Shown here one piece after another: positions 62,633-64,000 of a stretch of 64,000 nt of DNA; position 1 is the stretch's first letter; every line of letters starts with the position of its first letter. Made by a program: the position numbers and the translations under genes. The notes under the pieces are model-generated. The model worked only from the letters and a program-made list of their open reading frames with translations, made no database searches and was not told the origin of the DNA. This DNA comes from Pseudomonas sp. ICMP 561 (lineage in GTDB: Bacteria > Pseudomonadota > Gammaproteobacteria > Pseudomonadales > Pseudomonadaceae), in the NCBI RefSeq assembly GCF_002699985.1, contig NZ_LKBT01000070.1:182658-246657 (forward strand). Direction: 5' to 3'.

Positions 62633-63839
62633 AGCGCTACTCGACCGCATTGACGAGGCGTACTGCCTGGATTTTCTGGCGCGCATGGTGCAGCACAAAA
62701 GTTACAGCGCCACCCCCGAAGAACGGCGACTGGCCGAATACATGGCAGGACAAATGGCGGAGCTGGGGCTGGACGCCAAACTGATGCCGGTGCCGGGCGA
62801 ACGCCTGAACGCCATTGGCACGCTCAAAGGCCAGGGCGGCGGTCACAGCTTGTTGTTCAATGGGCATCTCGACACCAACCCGGTGACTGAAGGCTGGACG
62901 GTGGATCCGTGGGCCGGAAAGATTGATGAGGAGTTCATCTACGGCATCGGTGTTTCCAACATGAAGGCTGGCGATGCAGCGTATTTTTGCGCACTGAAAA
63001 CCTTGATTGATGCCGGGATCAAGCTCAAGGGCGATGTGATCCTCACTTATGTGGTGGGTGAACTGCAGGGTGGCATCGGGACCATTGCGGCGATCGAGCA
63101 AGGTGTGAAAGCGGACTATTTCATCAATTCCGAACCCACTGACCTGCAAGCCGTGACTCTGCATGTGGGTTCGTTGATGTTCGTCATCGAGCTGACCGGC
63201 GACACACGTCACCTGTCCAAACGCGAAGAGGCCGTGGACGTGATCACCGCTGCGGTGCAGTTGATCCCGCAGATCAACGGCATCACCTTCAGCGGCGCGC
63301 GTTCGCCGGAGCATGAGAAGGTCAATCGCGGCCATATCGGAGTGGTGCGAGGTGCGCTGGGCCGTGATCTTGAAGAATGGCGTCCGCCACAGGTTGCAGA
63401 CTTTCTGCGCCTGCGCGGTTCGGCCCGCTACACACCGGGCCAAACCGTGGAGTCAGTGCTGGCTGATTTGCAGCGCCTGCTGGATCAGCTCTGCGAGCAA
63501 TTCCCCGGACTACAGGCAACGCTGATCAATGACAGTGACAACCAGCCGCTGATGCCGCCGTTCGAGGTGTCCCATGACTCGTTGATCGTCAAGGCGGTCA
63601 ACACTGCTTATGAGCAGGTTCGTGGCGAGCCGCAGCCGACCGGGATTATCACCCCGCCCGCTTATTTCGGCACTGACGCTGCGCATTTCTACCAGCGTCT
63701 GGGCATGCAAGGCGTGGTCTGCGGTCCGGGCGGCAAGTTCAACACCATGCCGGACGAACGCGTACACATCAGCGATTATCTGGACATGGTGCGCGTCTAT
63801 ATCCTGGCCATCCTCAGCATTTGTGAGGTTGCTGAATAG
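62607..63839 (+). CDS. M20-family hydrolase with altered metal site
   Basis: 410 residues from the ATG at 62607 (GGAG seven bases upstream), overlapping the ATPase gene by 26 bases. The first ligand is normal (LLFNGHLDTNPVTEGW near 87). The bridging-Asp position reads Asn in GIGVSNMKAG, near 120, and the usual Glu-Glu reads Glu-Leu in VVGELQGG, near 151. Late motifs (PAYFGTDAAHFYQRLGMQGV, VHISDYLDM) are canonical. It could be a mono-zinc or non-hydrolytic relative. As the last gene of the transporter operon it probably acts on the same class of substrate as the first M20 enzyme. Confidence 0.85.
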   Translation: MKSHSMTPEALLDRIDEAYCLDFLARMVQHKSYSATPEERRLAEYMAGQMAELGLDAKLMPVPGERLNAIGTLKGQGGGHSLLFNGHLDTNPVTEGWTVDPWAGKIDEEFIYGIGVSNMKAGDAAYFCALKTLIDAGIKLKGDVILTYVVGELQGGIGTIAAIEQGVKADYFINSEPTDLQAVTLHVGSLMFVIELTGDTRHLSKREEAVDVITAAVQLIPQINGITFSGARSPEHEKVNRGHIGVVRGALGRDLEEWRPPQVADFLRLRGSARYTPGQTVESVLADLQRLLDQLCEQFPGLQATLINDSDNQPLMPPFEVSHDSLIVKAVNTAYEQVRGEPQPTGIITPPAYFGTDAAHFYQRLGMQGVVCGPGGKFNTMPDERVHISDYLDMVRVYILAILSICEVAE

Positions 63840-63893
63840 TTAAAACTGCGCTGATTCTGTGGGAGATCCTATATTTGCCCGCAAGCGTGATCT

Positions 63894-63996
63894 TGTAGGA
63901 CCGGCTTTAGCCGGGAGAGCGGTGTTTCTGTCGAAGAAAATGGCGAAGGATATCTAGCGCATGTACCGACGCCATCCCGGCTAAAGCCGGTCCTAC
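63894..63996. repeat. REPIN (TGTAGGACCGGCTTTAGCCG type) at window end
   Basis: TGTAGGACCGGCTTTAGCCG at 63894 is mirrored by CGGCTAAAGCCGGTCCTA ending 63995. The arms are the same type as at 3824, 21421 and 21737. It lies beyond the last gene. The stretch 63840-63893 shows no other feature. Confidence 0.88.
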
Positions 63997-64000
63997 GGAT

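Noticed and set aside
1-64000. CRISPR array, insertion sequence, prophage or rRNA genes
   Set aside because: No regularly spaced repeats, transposase, integrase or ribosomal RNA sequence was found; the repeats seen are all REP-type or local duplications.

Overview
The window reads as chromosomal DNA of a Pseudomonas, probably of the fluorescens/syringae lineage. I base this on the gene content (HscC, a tmm/tdm methylamine cluster, a PaoC-type aldehyde dehydrogenase subunit, Pseudomonas-style regulators), on dense compact gene packing, and above all on at least ten REP/REPIN-type inverted repeats with the familiar TGTAGGA...TCCTACA ends. I see no rRNA, no complete tRNA, no CRISPR array and no insertion sequence or integrase. 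Species cannot be given from this window alone.

Region 1 (1-13.1 kb). A partial alpha/beta hydrolase and a small membrane protein are followed by minus-strand hypothetical genes. Then comes a tight pair: an Hsp70 of the HscC type and a membrane-anchored J-domain protein. After them lies a run of small genes from families known mostly as immunity proteins of polymorphic toxin systems: DUF7832-like, at least three and probably four SUKH (SMI1/KNR4) proteins, a DUF416-like protein, two DUF7716-like proteins and a DUF4303-like protein. No toxin gene is present, so this looks like a poly-immunity locus.

Region 2 (13.1-22 kb). This holds TspO with a clear terminator, a large delta-60/RTX repeat protein, an orphan molybdenum subunit of the PaoABC type, a LysR regulator, the decayed start of a quinone oxidoreductase-like gene, and an ammonium transporter behind a well matched sigma-54 promoter. 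Next is a REP-rich spacer containing a 316-bp-spaced duplication.

Region 3 (22-31.3 kb). This is a coherent catabolic cluster on the minus strand. An oxidative dimethylamine demethylase (four subunits) is followed by formyl-THF deformylase PurU, trimethylamine monooxygenase Tmm and TMAO demethylase Tdm. Together they would take trimethylamine through TMAO and dimethylamine to methylamine, passing one-carbon units to tetrahydrofolate. A divergent LuxR-HTH/PAS regulator sits at its head, and the ammonium transporter lies beyond its far end.

Region 4 (31.3-43.8 kb). These are metabolic and envelope genes: DUF2269 membrane protein, saccharopine dehydrogenase-like enzyme, a membrane protein, metallophosphoesterase with DCC thiol protein, RidA, Rieske oxygenase, DUF2817 protein, amino-acid binding protein, LysR, PPOX-type flavoprotein and a chemoreceptor.

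Region 5 (44-50.3 kb). A four-gene translationally coupled operon encodes a MoxR AAA+ ATPase, a small bpX-like protein, a degenerate vWA plus beta-propeller protein, and a two-TM bpX6-like protein. It matches the MoxR-vWA-beta-propeller ternary systems proposed as NTP-dependent conflict systems and is the most unusual multigene system here.

Region 6 (50.6-64 kb). A HAD phosphatase, a bacterial (6-4) photolyase-like protein with its DUF2256 partner, an isochorismatase-like hydrolase and a GlxA-type regulator come first. They are followed by a divergently controlled peptide-uptake operon: GntR regulator, M20 hydrolase, Tat-exported binding protein, two permeases, a fused double ATPase and a second M20 hydrolase with an altered metal site.
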